A stretch of 64,000 nt of DNA, from contig WPIO01000050.1 of NCBI GenBank assembly GCA_009760855.2, forward strand, positions 2,040,501 through 2,104,500. The letters run 5' to 3'. The translations under genes were made by a program, and so were the position numbers. Below the pieces are notes generated by a model. It did no database searches and was not told the origin of the DNA. It saw only the letters and a program-made list of their open reading frames with translations. Below are positions 54,458 to 64,000 of this stretch, one piece after another (the first letter of the stretch is position 1; each line of letters begins with the position of its first letter). The stretch comes from Cristatella mucedo (taxonomy: Eukaryota; Bryozoa; Phylactolaemata; Cristatellidae).

Positions 54458-54610
54458 AGCTGATTTTGCAGCCTCGTTTTATCATGACAGGTGAGCTTTA
54501 GCAGGTACCACTTCCGTTTGCAATTGGCAATAATCGATTTCGGTTTGCATGGGCAAGATCTCGGTTTCGAAGAATGGGGAACTTTACTTCTAGGCCAAGG
54601 CCGCGAGCGC
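54458..54610 (-). mobile_element. SINE-A-like, second copy in tandem
   Basis: 'cagctgattttgcagcctcgttttatcatgacagg' then 'ccgtttgcaattggcaataatcg'. Same order and strand as the preceding copy. Confidence 0.5.
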
Positions 54611-54639
54611 GAGCACCTACCTACCATGGGTGGAGAGCA

Positions 54640-55330
54640 CAAGTTTTAGGCGTTTACCAGACGCCTCAAGCATTAATTCGATGGCTAATCCCGTAGTACT
54701 GGTAGCGGGAGCCACCAGCTCCTTCTCCCCGAGCCTCATAGTATGCTGGCATCTATTTCGTCACTCCCGAGCCGCTGCAGCGTCCCTTCGGCGTCAGGAA
54801 TTAGCGGCACCTTACGCTAGGAGTCCGAGTCCAAGCGTAGTTGCAACCCGAAGCGGCGGTACGAGCTTGCTAGTACGAAAAGCGAACGTGTACGCTTGCA
54901 AAGGAGGCGCAGCTGCTGCGAGCCCGGGAGAGCTGCAGCTGGGCCCGCGAGTGTCTGTGTCTGTGCGCGTCCTGAAGAGCCTCGAGAGAAATCGAGCCCC
55001 GATTGTGCGAGCCGCTTAGAGCCATTGTCTCGTAGCCAGTAGCTAGAGCGACCGCGTATTCATGCCATTCTGTATTGAACACGGACTAGAGCGGGGCCAC
55101 TGGCCGCGACGAGCGATTAGCTCATTGTCAACTCGGCGGCTGAATCAACCACTCAATTCTTCGGCGGGCGGTGGATGACCGGTCAAGCGGAGAAGTGCTG
55201 CTTCCCAGGCCTGCCGCGACAGTTGACAGCTGAATGCACGCAGAGCCAGGAGTAATTACAGTCGGGCCGAGCGCCCCCTCCGCGCAGGAAACGCATTAGC
55301 TTGCTAAGCTGCTGAATGACTTCATTGTAA
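54640..55330. other. CpG-rich stretch, no secure gene
   Basis: A plus frame (54630-55019) and a minus frame (54870-55082) overlap. Neither has a motif or splice support. Confidence 0.3.
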
Positions 55331-55383
55331 ACGCTGCGCCTAATGCTGCCGACATTCACGCTTGAGATTAGGAGATGCTGGAT

Positions 55384-55526
<143 letters not shown>

Positions 55527-55529
55527 GAG

Positions 55530-56148
55530 CGAGGCTCGCGAGCTAGTGAAGGCGAAAAGTCCGGCAAACGTCTTACCCAGCCTAACTTGTAACTTTCTAA
55601 CCATTTGCCTACGACAAATCTTCAGTGTATCGGCGCTCGGCAAGGATTTTTTCCCTCGCTTTGAATTGAGTTAGAGCAGCATAAATAAACGCACCGGTCC
55701 AGCATTTCTGCTGAGCGACGACAGAGGCTGTATTCACATTTTGGGTGCTACGTAGATGTCGTACTAATATTTTCATCGTCAGTACTGTCATAATAATAAT
55801 AACCATTTTTCCATTTTTTAATTTTTAATTTTATCATAATTACAGACGATGAAGCCTGCATCATGCTTCATCCTACTGGACACCGAACGTTAAGACGTGA
55901 GAGAAAGGCTGAAGACAGCTCTTTCACTATTGCCGTCCCCTTCAGATACTCTAGTGCCCGATCGTGAAGAAAGACGATACTTCTATGGCCACATTCAAAG
56001 ATAGGTTGAAGCAGCGCTTGGATGTTCGCTGCAGATGCTGTGGCCAGTAAGCAGCCTTTGTAGAGCTCCCTGATCCGGTCTTCACTGTCACGCCCTCAGC
56101 TCAAAGCTTACACTGCGCGGGCAGCCCGGCGATCGAAGGTTCGCGTAG
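55530..56148. other. No gene recognised
   Basis: Nothing assigned. Confidence 0.4.
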
Positions 56149-56150
56149 AC

Positions 56151-56338
56151 CAGCAGTTCTCAATCTGTGGGTCGCGATCCTTTTGATGGGTCGAACGACC
56201 ATTTCACAGGGGTCGCCTAAGACCATCAGAAAACACGCATTTACACATTTTGCACTCAACAATTTTATGGTTGGGGGTCGCCACAACATGAGAAACTGTA
56301 TTAAAGGGTCGCGGCATTAAGAAGGTTGAGAATCACTG
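56151..56338 (+). mobile_element. SPIN-like non-autonomous hAT element (MITE), copy 2
   Basis: A 188-bp element starting CAGCAGTTCTCAATCTGTGG and ending AAGGTTGAGAATCACTG, so the termini form an imperfect inverted repeat. Internal parts 'GGGTCGAACGACC' and 'CACAGGGGTCGCCTAAGACC' are shared with copy 1. The flanking 8-mers are gcgtagac (56143-56150) and gcgtcgac (56339-56346), matching at 7 of 8 positions, as expected for hAT insertion. From memory this is the SPIN family known from several tetrapods and a few invertebrates. Confidence 0.9.
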
Positions 56339-56346
56339 GCGTCGAC

Positions 56347-56965
56347 TGCCATGCGGAAAAAATCTTACAGTCAGCAAAGGACGAGACCCGGACATCGCTT
56401 TCCAGAATTTGCGATACCAACCGCAAGGACGGCGCGATGGTCACGCATCGCTGCTCGCGATGAGCAGAAGGAAACGTCCGCCCTGCAGACGAAATGTCCC
56501 ACAAAATAGGCTGCTGAGAGCTAGCCGTGCCATCGAGCAGCAGCAACATGTTAACAGTAATTGATCCCCGCAGAGGACATCCGGCTACCTGGGCTCTGCC
56601 GATGCTTAATAAGTTTCCCCACGCCACCGTTAAGCGGAGAAACGCTGACGCGCTGCTCGTGACAATACGGACTCCGTGGCGAATATCTTTTCAGAGAAAA
56701 CTCTGCGGCAAACTTCGGAATTTTTCCAGCCTTCTTCAGAAACCGATTGCGAGTTTCATGAACTTCAAGTGCGTAGTTTACTTATCAAAACGTTAGACTT
56801 AAGCGTAAAAAACGTGGGCGTAAATCATATAGCGTTACGGTGAACGAGACGCGCATTTTCGCATTATCGAGACCAGCGACCAGATGCCCTCGACTAGGAC
56901 ATGCTGAACCATGCATGCCTGTACATATAGCGGACTCCAGCATCTCTGACATAAATAGTAAATAA
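56347..56965. other. No gene recognised
   Basis: Two opposed frames (56301-56627 minus and 56527-56796 plus) have no motif. Confidence 0.35.
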
Positions 56966-56969
56966 ATAT

Positions 56970-57090
56970 TCATTCGCACGGTGAGCCCAGGAGAGCCTAA
57001 TCTCTAACCAGACGCTTTACGTACACCGCAGGTCTCGAGCCTGCGGCCAGCCTCATACAGGGGTGCACCTCAATGCTGAGCAAAACCATA
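56970..57090 (-). mobile_element. SINE-B, partial
   Basis: 'gagagcctaatctctaaccagacgctttac' and 'ggtctcgagcctgcggcc'. Confidence 0.65.
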
Positions 57091-57099
57091 CATAAATAG

Positions 57100-57745
57100 A
57101 TATCTGCGCGGGAGCTGTCTACGATCAAAAAGTACTCAAAGTCGAAGCTCTCCGATAGCTCTGAGCCTGCTCGGCGCGGGCGCGGTAACCTCAATTTGCA
57201 GCCGCGTAACCGCGACTATAGCAGCCTTCTGCCGCCTGAGTGCTTCTATGACTCGGTTTAGAAACTCACCGATAATTAAAACTCCCCCGCCCCGCAGCGT
57301 GGAAATTACACGCGCGTTAAACCTCTCTGACCTTGGCATTGCCCGCCGCTCTCCATCGAGCAAGCTCAAGCTCATTTATCAGCTACTAAAGGTCGACCCC
57401 ACTGAGCTACGCGCGCGAAATCAACCAATCGGGCAGTGAATAGAACTACTTGTTTACCCTTCCGCACTCCAGCCGAGCAGTCGCTCCACGCAGTTTTGGT
57501 CGTTAGTTGGCGTTTGTACACTTAAGTGGAGCTGCGCTTGGTGAATTATTCTGCATCAGTCAAAAATCGGCTTCTCTAGAAGGGTCTGGGCGCCGCGATG
57601 CATTCCGCGCGGTGGCGCAAAGGATTAAGCGGAACTAGAATTAGGTGTCGCAGCGGAAGCATCTCGCCTGACCTGCCAGTGCCGCCAACTTCGATTCGTC
57701 CGACACGCTAGACCTCCGTATTACTGTGGCCTCCTTTCGTCAGCG
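57100..57745. promoter_or_regulatory. Likely promoter/5' leader of the gene at 57746 (inferred)
   Basis: CpG-rich, without a long frame in phase with the exon. No TATA box or initiator that I would name. The call rests only on the position before a likely first exon. Confidence 0.25.
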
Positions 57746-58752
57746 ATGGATGACCAGGTAGCAGTACGATCCGATTGTGCAGGCCGCTACGACGGTAGCA
57801 GGGATTCCGACGGCCGTCTGCAGCCGCACGACTTTCCAGACGCGAAGCGACGCCGTCTCGACGCGGCCGATCGCTCGGACCTGCCGAGGAGCGGAGCGGT
57901 TGAGGTTCGGCCGCCGCCGCCGCCGCCTACCGGCACGAAGCAGCTGGAGCAGACGTCTGAGATAAAAGCGGCCGCGCTCGCCGTCATCGAGCAGCAGCAG
58001 CAGCAGCCGCCGCCGCCGCCGGCTGTCGCAGTCGTTGACTGGTGCGCCGACGCGGCGGCGGGCGATTCGATGGAGCAGGAGGATGGCGGCCACGGGAACG
58101 CGAAGAGCGCTGCCTGCGCTGTGGCTCGCGAGCACGGCGGCGCCGCTCCAACGCCGCGCCTGGCGGACGGAGCGGCGCTTGCTTCAGCCTCGCTGCCGTC
58201 AGCATCGCCGTCCCCGCATTTCGGCGGCAGTCAGGACGCGTTCGAGGCGGCGGCGGCGACAGCCGTTTCGCGGAGCGAAGGGGCGAGCGGCGCGCGAGCA
58301 GAGCCCGCCTCCAAAGCTGGAAGCGCGTCACGAAAGAGACCCTCAAAGAAGCCCTGCGGGAGCCGAGCGTCTCGTAACGTCCCACCGCGCGAGGCGGGCG
58401 ACGTGACGACGCAGCCTGAGTCGGCCGCATCCGACCAAAACTTGCGCTCCGCATCGCGAGCTGTATTCGACCGCGTCGCGTCAGTCGGCGTTGGTGGAGC
58501 CGCGGCGAGAGGCAGGACGGGCAAGAGGCAGAAGACGAGCGTGAGAAAGAGGGCGGCGCTGGAAGCAGCCGCGGCGGCAGCAGCCACCGTAGCGGCAGCA
58601 GCCGCCGTAGCGGCAGCTGCTGCGACTGCCGCTGCTAGAAATGCAGGCGGTCGGCGACCGCCAAACGGGTTACAAAATCCCGCCCGGCGGCCGAGAGTGG
58701 AACGTCCCTCCTCGGGTGCCGCGGTGGCTGCCGCGGCTGGCGACATTACCAG
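57746..58752 (+). CDS. Probable first coding exon of a nuclear protein, function unknown
   Basis: ATG in a fair context (gtcagcgATGG) opens a 335-codon frame that reaches a consensus donor, ACCAG|GTGAGC, at 58752/58753 in phase 2. Basic clusters that look like nuclear localisation signals are visible: DAKRRRLD near residue 33-40, SRKRPSKKPC near 195-204, and GKRQKTSVRKRAALEA near 255-270. There are Pro-rich, Gln-rich ((CAG)n near 57990) and long Ala-rich tracts (about residues 268-300). GC and CpG content is very high. It is the longest non-repeat frame in the window. No catalytic or DNA-binding domain is recognisable in this exon. Downstream exons are not identified in this window. Confidence 0.65.
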
Positions 58753-58969
58753 GTGAGCACTTTGCGCCACGGATGGCGATTAAGCTAGGGCTGCAGAATT
58801 TCCCTGTGACTTTATTGCGGCTCCGGGATTATGCATTGCTGCTCTGGGATACGCTGTCGCTTGCGAAAGAGTCCACTTGCTGAATGAGTCGCGGCCATGC
58901 GTGGCGACGCTTAGTGTAGGATTCTGGATCACAGGCGTGCGCTTAGACTACTGGAGTTGTACATGCAGT

Positions 58970-59060
58970 CACTAACCAATTGATTTTGCTCCTTTGCAGT
59001 GTTTGACTGTTTAGAAATATTGCTTTTCTTAGGGCACTGTGCAAGTGTCAATACCATTTG
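58970..59060 (+). mobile_element. L2-like tail remnant
   Basis: 'gctcctttgcagtgtttgactgtttagaaatattgcttttcttagggcactgtgcaag' resembles the family A tail with many changes. Confidence 0.45.
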
Positions 59061-59379
59061 ATTATATGGCTATTGCTACAAGCCGAATGATGGGCTCAGG
59101 CTTTTGTAAATTGTGTGTGTTTACATTATGTGCAGGTCGAGATGAAAAATTTTCAAGAAGATTAACAGAAAACGTGGCTACGAATGTAAAAATCTAGTCT
59201 GAGGGTCTATGAAAGTTGTATGTTGGTGGCAATAGCCACACAAGCATGTCTTCTCGCCCCTCCGGCCATATGCTTATGATCTTCTGAACCGTGCCTTTAC
59301 CTGAAAATTAACTGAAATATGCATCCAGTCCTCATTGTAAGGCCTAGATATTATCGTAGTGTGAGTCTCCGAATCATTT

Positions 59380-60065
59380 ATGCCAAACGGTAGCGGTTTT
59401 CCTGCGAACCTCTAAAGTACCCGGTTATTCTCAGGGCTCTCTGTCTGTGGTCCACTTCCCTTCTCGTAATATACTCTCCCTCTTACCGACATAACCTACA
59501 TTCACAATCGAGGCTTTCAGTTCAACGCCGATGAAAAAACAAGCTGTGCCTTTGCTGTGAATCCCCCAGCCTTGTGCATCCATTGCTGAAATCCGCACTT
59601 GCATGGCAGAAAGTTTCTCAAACTGAATTATCGACTTATTAGTTATGGGCAAACCTGTGCAACTCAGAAATTGGAAAATTTAACGCTCAGAAAAAGCTCT
59701 GCCAGCATATCTCCCTTGTCACCTGTAAGAAATCAAAGACCCTTGTCCCAAAGTGACCTTTCACTAGACGATCACATCAACTCAGCAGACAAGTCTGCCT
59801 AATTTCAGCTACGTAGCTGAAACCGCCGCACCGTTCCTGGCAGCATTCGCTGGGTTCTTATGATTTGTCCTCGGTGTGCTTAAGCATGCTCACATTACGC
59901 ATGCTTCTACTAACCATAGTTTGCATGTTGATAGTGTGCAGTTTGCCACTAATCACGTGGTCATGCTTCCTCTGCAATATTGTTTAAGAGCCTAGAAAGA
60001 GATTGAGTTATCTGGGGGCACAATGCAAATGTATTATTAATATCATTGTTATCATTATTAGTATG
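59380..60065 (+). mobile_element. L2-like family A, RT fragment and 3' end
   Basis: Broken RT: FLKLNYRLISYGQTCATQKL (frame 59599-59802), then SPVRNQRPLSQSDLSLDDHI, which parallels the xxARNLGVVFDSxLSLDDHI segment of L2 elements. The 3' end at 59820-60060 finishes 'aagagcctagaaagagattgagttatctgggggcac' and ATT repeats. The region between these two is deleted. Confidence 0.82.
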
Positions 60066-60405
60066 ATGTCAAATTTATCGAGCTACCCATGTCAAATCTA
60101 TTAAAGTAAACTTGCCAGGGTGCTCACGTTTCGCTTAATTGCGAAGCTCATGCCACGTTGCACTTTATAAGGAATGCACTGGTCCTAGCTTTAAGGATCT
60201 TTCACCTTCAGCTTCGTGAAATATGTCCAGAATGCATTTATTTAGGTAATTAAAATGTTGGATCTTAATAATAGTCATTGTAACAATCATTTCAGTGCTG
60301 ATCTGTCTGCATTCCTGCAACTTCTGCTGCTCCTCAAAAATCGAGTTTTATGCTACATCTAATTCCTAATCGTACGGCTTAATCCCGGCGAATTTCCTTC
60401 GTTTG
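60066..60405. other. No gene recognised
   Basis: Nothing assigned. Confidence 0.4.
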
Positions 60406-60409
60406 CTTT

Positions 60410-60525
60410 TTTGGGCGAAATGGTGAGTGTTATAACTAACCAATTGACACTTATTTTCCAGCATTTTTAATTGCCTAGAAAGAGATTGGGTTCTTTTAGA
60501 GCCCTTCACAATTTCTTCTATTTGT
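60410..60525 (+). mobile_element. L2-like tail remnant
   Basis: 'aattgcctagaaagagattgggttcttttagagcccttcac' after 'gtgagtgttataactaacc'. Confidence 0.65.
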
Positions 60526-61885
60526 ATTACCGTCATTATTTGTATTGTAAGTCAAAATTGCGTTACCCAAACGCTTATGTTACCGGGCTTGCTTGATTTT
60601 CTCATAAATGTGGAGTCAATTCTCGGTTTCCATCTCATTTCAGCAGGACAGACGATTGGCTTCAAGCCCAGCTGGCTGCACTGCATGACCCTCACTTTGA
60701 TTTGGCTCTTCTCGGAATGGAGAGCGTGATGCAGTACGTTTGGGTAAGAGCCGATCAGGCGCACTTACCTGTCTTAGGCATGTGAAATTTCGAATAGCAA
60801 AAAGCCATTGAATGTGGTAATATAGGGAGGGTTAGCGCGTGCAGCTCGAGGTGCTTGCCGACTAGCATGGAGCACAGTTGTGCACCGGCAGGATTGTAGC
60901 ATTTTAGACCAGAGCGAAGAGAAGAGAAAGAAAAGGAGGGCGAGCAAACAAGGCAGGTCTGTCAAAAAGGTCCCTGCTGCTAAGTAATATGCTGCGACGT
61001 TAATGGTGTGCTGGCCCATTCCATATACAGACGGACGGTATCTGTGTAGAAATGTACGATACCGTGGCTAGAACTCATAAGCATTCCGTGTTCACGGACT
61101 TGCCTCGAACGTCTTGATAAAACTGAAGCTTGTGAACGCCGGCGTCAATCGTTACGCCGTTGAGGCGCATGCTACTAGCCCCGTGTTTTGATTTGGTTGG
61201 TTAGTGCAACTAAGAATCCTAAAATGGAAGTAGCTTCTCCTCCTTGGCAGTCAGCCGGTTTTTCTGCTTCCCCTCTTTTGACGAAGTCTCAAGATTTGTT
61301 GACGTAGTCGTCCGAACCGGAGGGGAATCAGGGCCTAATCGGCGCCGATTAAAAGATGAAATTCGATAGTGTAAACGCAGCTTTAGAAGGATTCGATTTG
61401 ATTTATGATTGTGGATGCACAGTGTGTGCGTCCGCAGATATTGGTCCGTGTGAGCTTGATTATATACCATTCTGGTATGCAATATTCTTAATCTTGCTTG
61501 AGGTATTATTCGTGTTCGTAGGTGTGTGTTCGTGAATGCGTTTGTATTTGCATGTGTGTGTGTTTTCGTGAACACCTGCGAACGCGCGTGCGTGCAAGTG
61601 TGTGTGCAGATATTTTCAAATTATGTGAGTGTCTTGCTCTGGAAAATGTGATGTCAAAAGCTATTCGCGGTGTAATTTGCAAAGATCAGAATGCTGCATA
61701 GAGCTACCTTGAGCTAACTAGTAAAACCGTGGGCATAACTGCGCCTAGGCGTGATGTCATCGACCCCTGACATGTGGCTCTGCTCACATATCGATGCCAC
61801 CTGCAGCAGGTGACGCACGAACATTTACAGCCTATGTGAGCATGGATATTTGCGATATTGATTGTATGTGTGTGGATGAGTGTAT
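60526..61885. other. No gene recognised
   Basis: 61520-61610 has a loose GTGTGTG/CGTG tract. Other frames are short and without motif. Confidence 0.4.
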
Positions 61886-61889
61886 GTTT

Positions 61890-61972
61890 ACAATAATAAT
61901 TATAATATTGCACTTGATAAAGCGCCCTCAGAGAACTCAATCTCTTTCTAGGCGCTTTACATTTGCTGATTG
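61890..61972 (-). mobile_element. L2-like family A tail, short and well preserved
   Basis: 'cttgataaagcgccctcagagaactcaatctctttctaggcgctttacatttgctg' agrees almost fully with the copies at 35240 and 50070, and is only about 80 bases long. Confidence 0.88.
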
Positions 61973-62690
61973 CGTGAGTGTGTTCGTGTGCCAGCTGGTG
62001 GTCATGTGATTACTCGCATGTAAGCGTAAATTGTTGTGCATTGTTTTGTGAGTGCGTTTGGTGTGTGTATTTCTTGCAAAAAATTATGATTCTTTTAAAT
62101 TACAGCGGAGGAAGGACCCTGACCCGTTGATCATCATGGAAATGGTGTTAAAATCAAGGCATCCAGCTAGCTATCACAGATCTGACTGACCCGCTTCAGA
62201 CTCGGACTCATGAACATCATAGCAGCAGTCTACTATTCAGACCATTCCATAGACTGTATTTTTACTCAGTAATAATTTTCGAAACGACGTATTACCGACG
62301 CATATGTCGGCAATATTTGTAGCTTCAGCAGACCCTTATTTAAACCTGTCCTAGATCTCTGCACTGCCGCATGACTATGTAGATGTGTGCATGAGTTTTG
62401 TCGAAGTTATGGTGGTGCTGTGTCAATAAACTTGTGCTTCCTCAATTGCCTTTTCCATTCAAGCATATTTTTGCTTATTATGAAATTCAAAATAACCTTA
62501 AAAGAACATATGCTGGTGGGTAGCCACGATTTCGGCCTCTTCTCGAATGAAAATGTGCTCCACTTTAAGTCCTGCTCAACTGGGCTAGATAGACAAAAGC
62601 TGAACAAAGCTGATAGAATCGGCTCCTGAAAATATGCGATCTGTCGTCATTAGATCTTTGGCATAGCGCAGGCTACACGACGAGGAGGCT
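61973..62690. other. No gene recognised
   Basis: Nothing assigned. Opposed short frames at 62387-62629. Confidence 0.4.
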
Positions 62691-62694
62691 GAGC

Positions 62695-63010
62695 TCTCAG
62701 GCTCCTCTTGCCTTCACGTACTCAATAGACAATAAATGGCTTTTCCATTCCCACACTTTAAGACCGTTGGTGACAGAAACATTTGCTCTGCAGATCCTAA
62801 ACTGTGGAACTCACTGATACAATTCTTAGGCAACGAATTTCTCCCTTCAGCTGCCCACTACGGCACATCCTTTATAGCCGTCCTGAAATACTACTGCGAC
62901 ACTACTCACTTCCTCGACTGCCCTCCTGACTCAGCTTGCTTCTCACTTTATCTCTGTTTCGTTAGGTGGAATCTGGTTGGCTATGTTCTACCGAAAGCAG
63001 CCTGGCCTTA
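62695..63010 (+). mobile_element. L2-like family B, RT C-terminus
   Basis: The frame 62736-63089 reads HFKTVGDRNICSADPKLWNS then LPSAAHYGTSFIAVLKYYCD, the family B C-terminal end, with 'caataaatggc' matching the VDNKLA segment before it. Confidence 0.85.
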
Positions 63011-63999
63011 CATGCTCCACAGAAAATTCTCTAACGTAACACTGGCAAAATCCTTGCGGTTTTGTCCAGCTCCAGATGGACATATATAACATTTTCAGAT
63101 GACACGGCTTGGATTACACGTGGCAGCCTGAACAGAGGAGTGGGTGCAACGCTAGCTATAAGAGCAACAATGGCCCGTAGGCTCAGCATGGCATCAGCCG
63201 GTCGTTCTAGTCAGCTGCATTCTGTTATCACTCTAAGTGAGCGAGACCTTGCTCATGAATACCATGCAATTCCAGAGTCGTTATTTTAAAAATGCAGCCG
63301 CCAGATTTCTACTGCAACGGACTAATTCAAACGCTCTTTGCCACCTGAGTTGGCACCTTTTCGCTACCGGCACTGTGTGCAGGGTTAGCCTCAAGCAGCC
63401 TACCGGTGGCCTGGCGAAATCCTGTCGATGCGAAAGCGACTCACGTGTGTTCTCGGTGCTCTAGCTGGTCTCTCCCTAAATTAAGTAGGCGATTCGAGCA
63501 ATGGCACCTCCTACTAGGAACTACTTCACAAAGCAGAATAGCATGTGCATTAAATAGCTGACATCAGGCCGCGGGTCTACGACTTCAGTTGATCGGTGTG
63601 CACGTGTCACGGATTCCGTTTGCTGTCTGACAATCACGTGATTCGCAGATGTTTTTATTTTGCCAAGTACGCCCAGGTATTTGTATGCTCTAAACTGAGC
63701 AACTCACTGAAGCTGCCGCTGGCTGGCTGTGGTTGGAAACCAATCGTTCTTCGTGAACCCTTCTGGGTTACATTTAACATACGATTAAATTTAACATACC
63801 GCTGAAAGGTGAACGATGAACAATGAACGAAATGCCAAGGCACTATTTAGAACCTCTGCTGTATTGTCTGATGCTAAAGAGGAAACTGTGCAGCCTAGAG
63901 TGCCTTTGGTGCATGCCTAGCACCAATAGCATCGTGCAAAAGACTGAAAGAGAAAGCAAACAACGAGCCTTTCCTTCTGCTGCGTCCGCCTCAAATCCT
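63011..63999. other. No secure gene; small RT-like scrap near 63280
   Basis: FKNAAARFLLQRTNSN near 63285-63330 resembles the QNAAARL segment of L2 RTs. The rest is unassigned. Confidence 0.35.
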
Positions 64000-64000
64000 C

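Noticed and set aside
57740-58770. Minus-strand frames opposite the 57746 exon
   Set aside because: Arg/Ala-rich shadows of a GC-rich coding strand; no splice signals found for them.
63850-63960. Repeat shared with 21035-21140
   Set aside because: Only a few short matches; could be chance.

Overview
The window looks like nuclear DNA from an animal, most likely an invertebrate. I cannot name the species. It has no operon-like coding. Instead it holds dozens of decayed L2/CR1-type non-LTR retrotransposon fragments, tRNA-derived SINEs, long pure microsatellites ((TC)n, (GA)n, (CTG)60, (CA)n(TA)n), two short hAT elements of the SPIN type, and small exons with GT-AG borders and often short introns. 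A repeat-rich lophotrochozoan or flatworm would fit, but that is a guess. Almost all long open frames are retrotransposon remains, simple-repeat translations or chance.

Retrotransposons. Two L2-like families dominate. Family A has a 3' end of the form 'aaagcgcctagaaagag...' followed by an (ATT)n tail. Family B has a different, longer RT C-terminus and an 'acattacatt' tail. The best family B copy (3566-4965, minus) has an RT frame broken by one visible stop and sits nested inside a family A copy (1320-5400, plus). About 25 further A and B fragments are spread over both strands. Two SINE groups occur: SINE-A (tRNA-like head, about 170 bp, TTTA-rich tail) and SINE-B (tRNA-like head plus a 3' end that copies the L2 tail).

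Layout. 1-11.4 kb: nested L2 elements and an inverted duplication (arms near 4.97-5.95 and 9.45-10.66 kb). 12.0-12.7 kb: a minus-strand gene-like segment with three copies of a PLDLR-containing peptide; a degraded paralogue lies at 19.66-20.22 kb. 14.4-26.9 kb: mostly L2 A/B fragments. 30.6-33.8 kb: a minus-strand multi-exon gene of unknown function. 35.6-39 kb: more minus-strand exons, including a five-exon chain (38597 down to 37079) whose reading phase is consistent at every junction. Diverged tandem copies of this segment, with lost splice sites, fill 40.4-46.6 kb. 50.3-58.8 kb: CpG-rich patches, including a likely first exon of a large nuclear protein (57746-58752, plus). 59-64 kb: more L2 fragments.

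Most notable: (1) two SPIN-like hAT miniature elements (36875-37060 and 56151-56338) with recognisable 8-bp target duplications, one of them absent from the tandem paralogue; (2) the uncharacterised tandem gene array at 35-46 kb; (3) the PLDLR repeat gene; (4) a pure (CTG)60 tract. All exon models come from reading splice signals and frames by eye, without transcripts or database searches.
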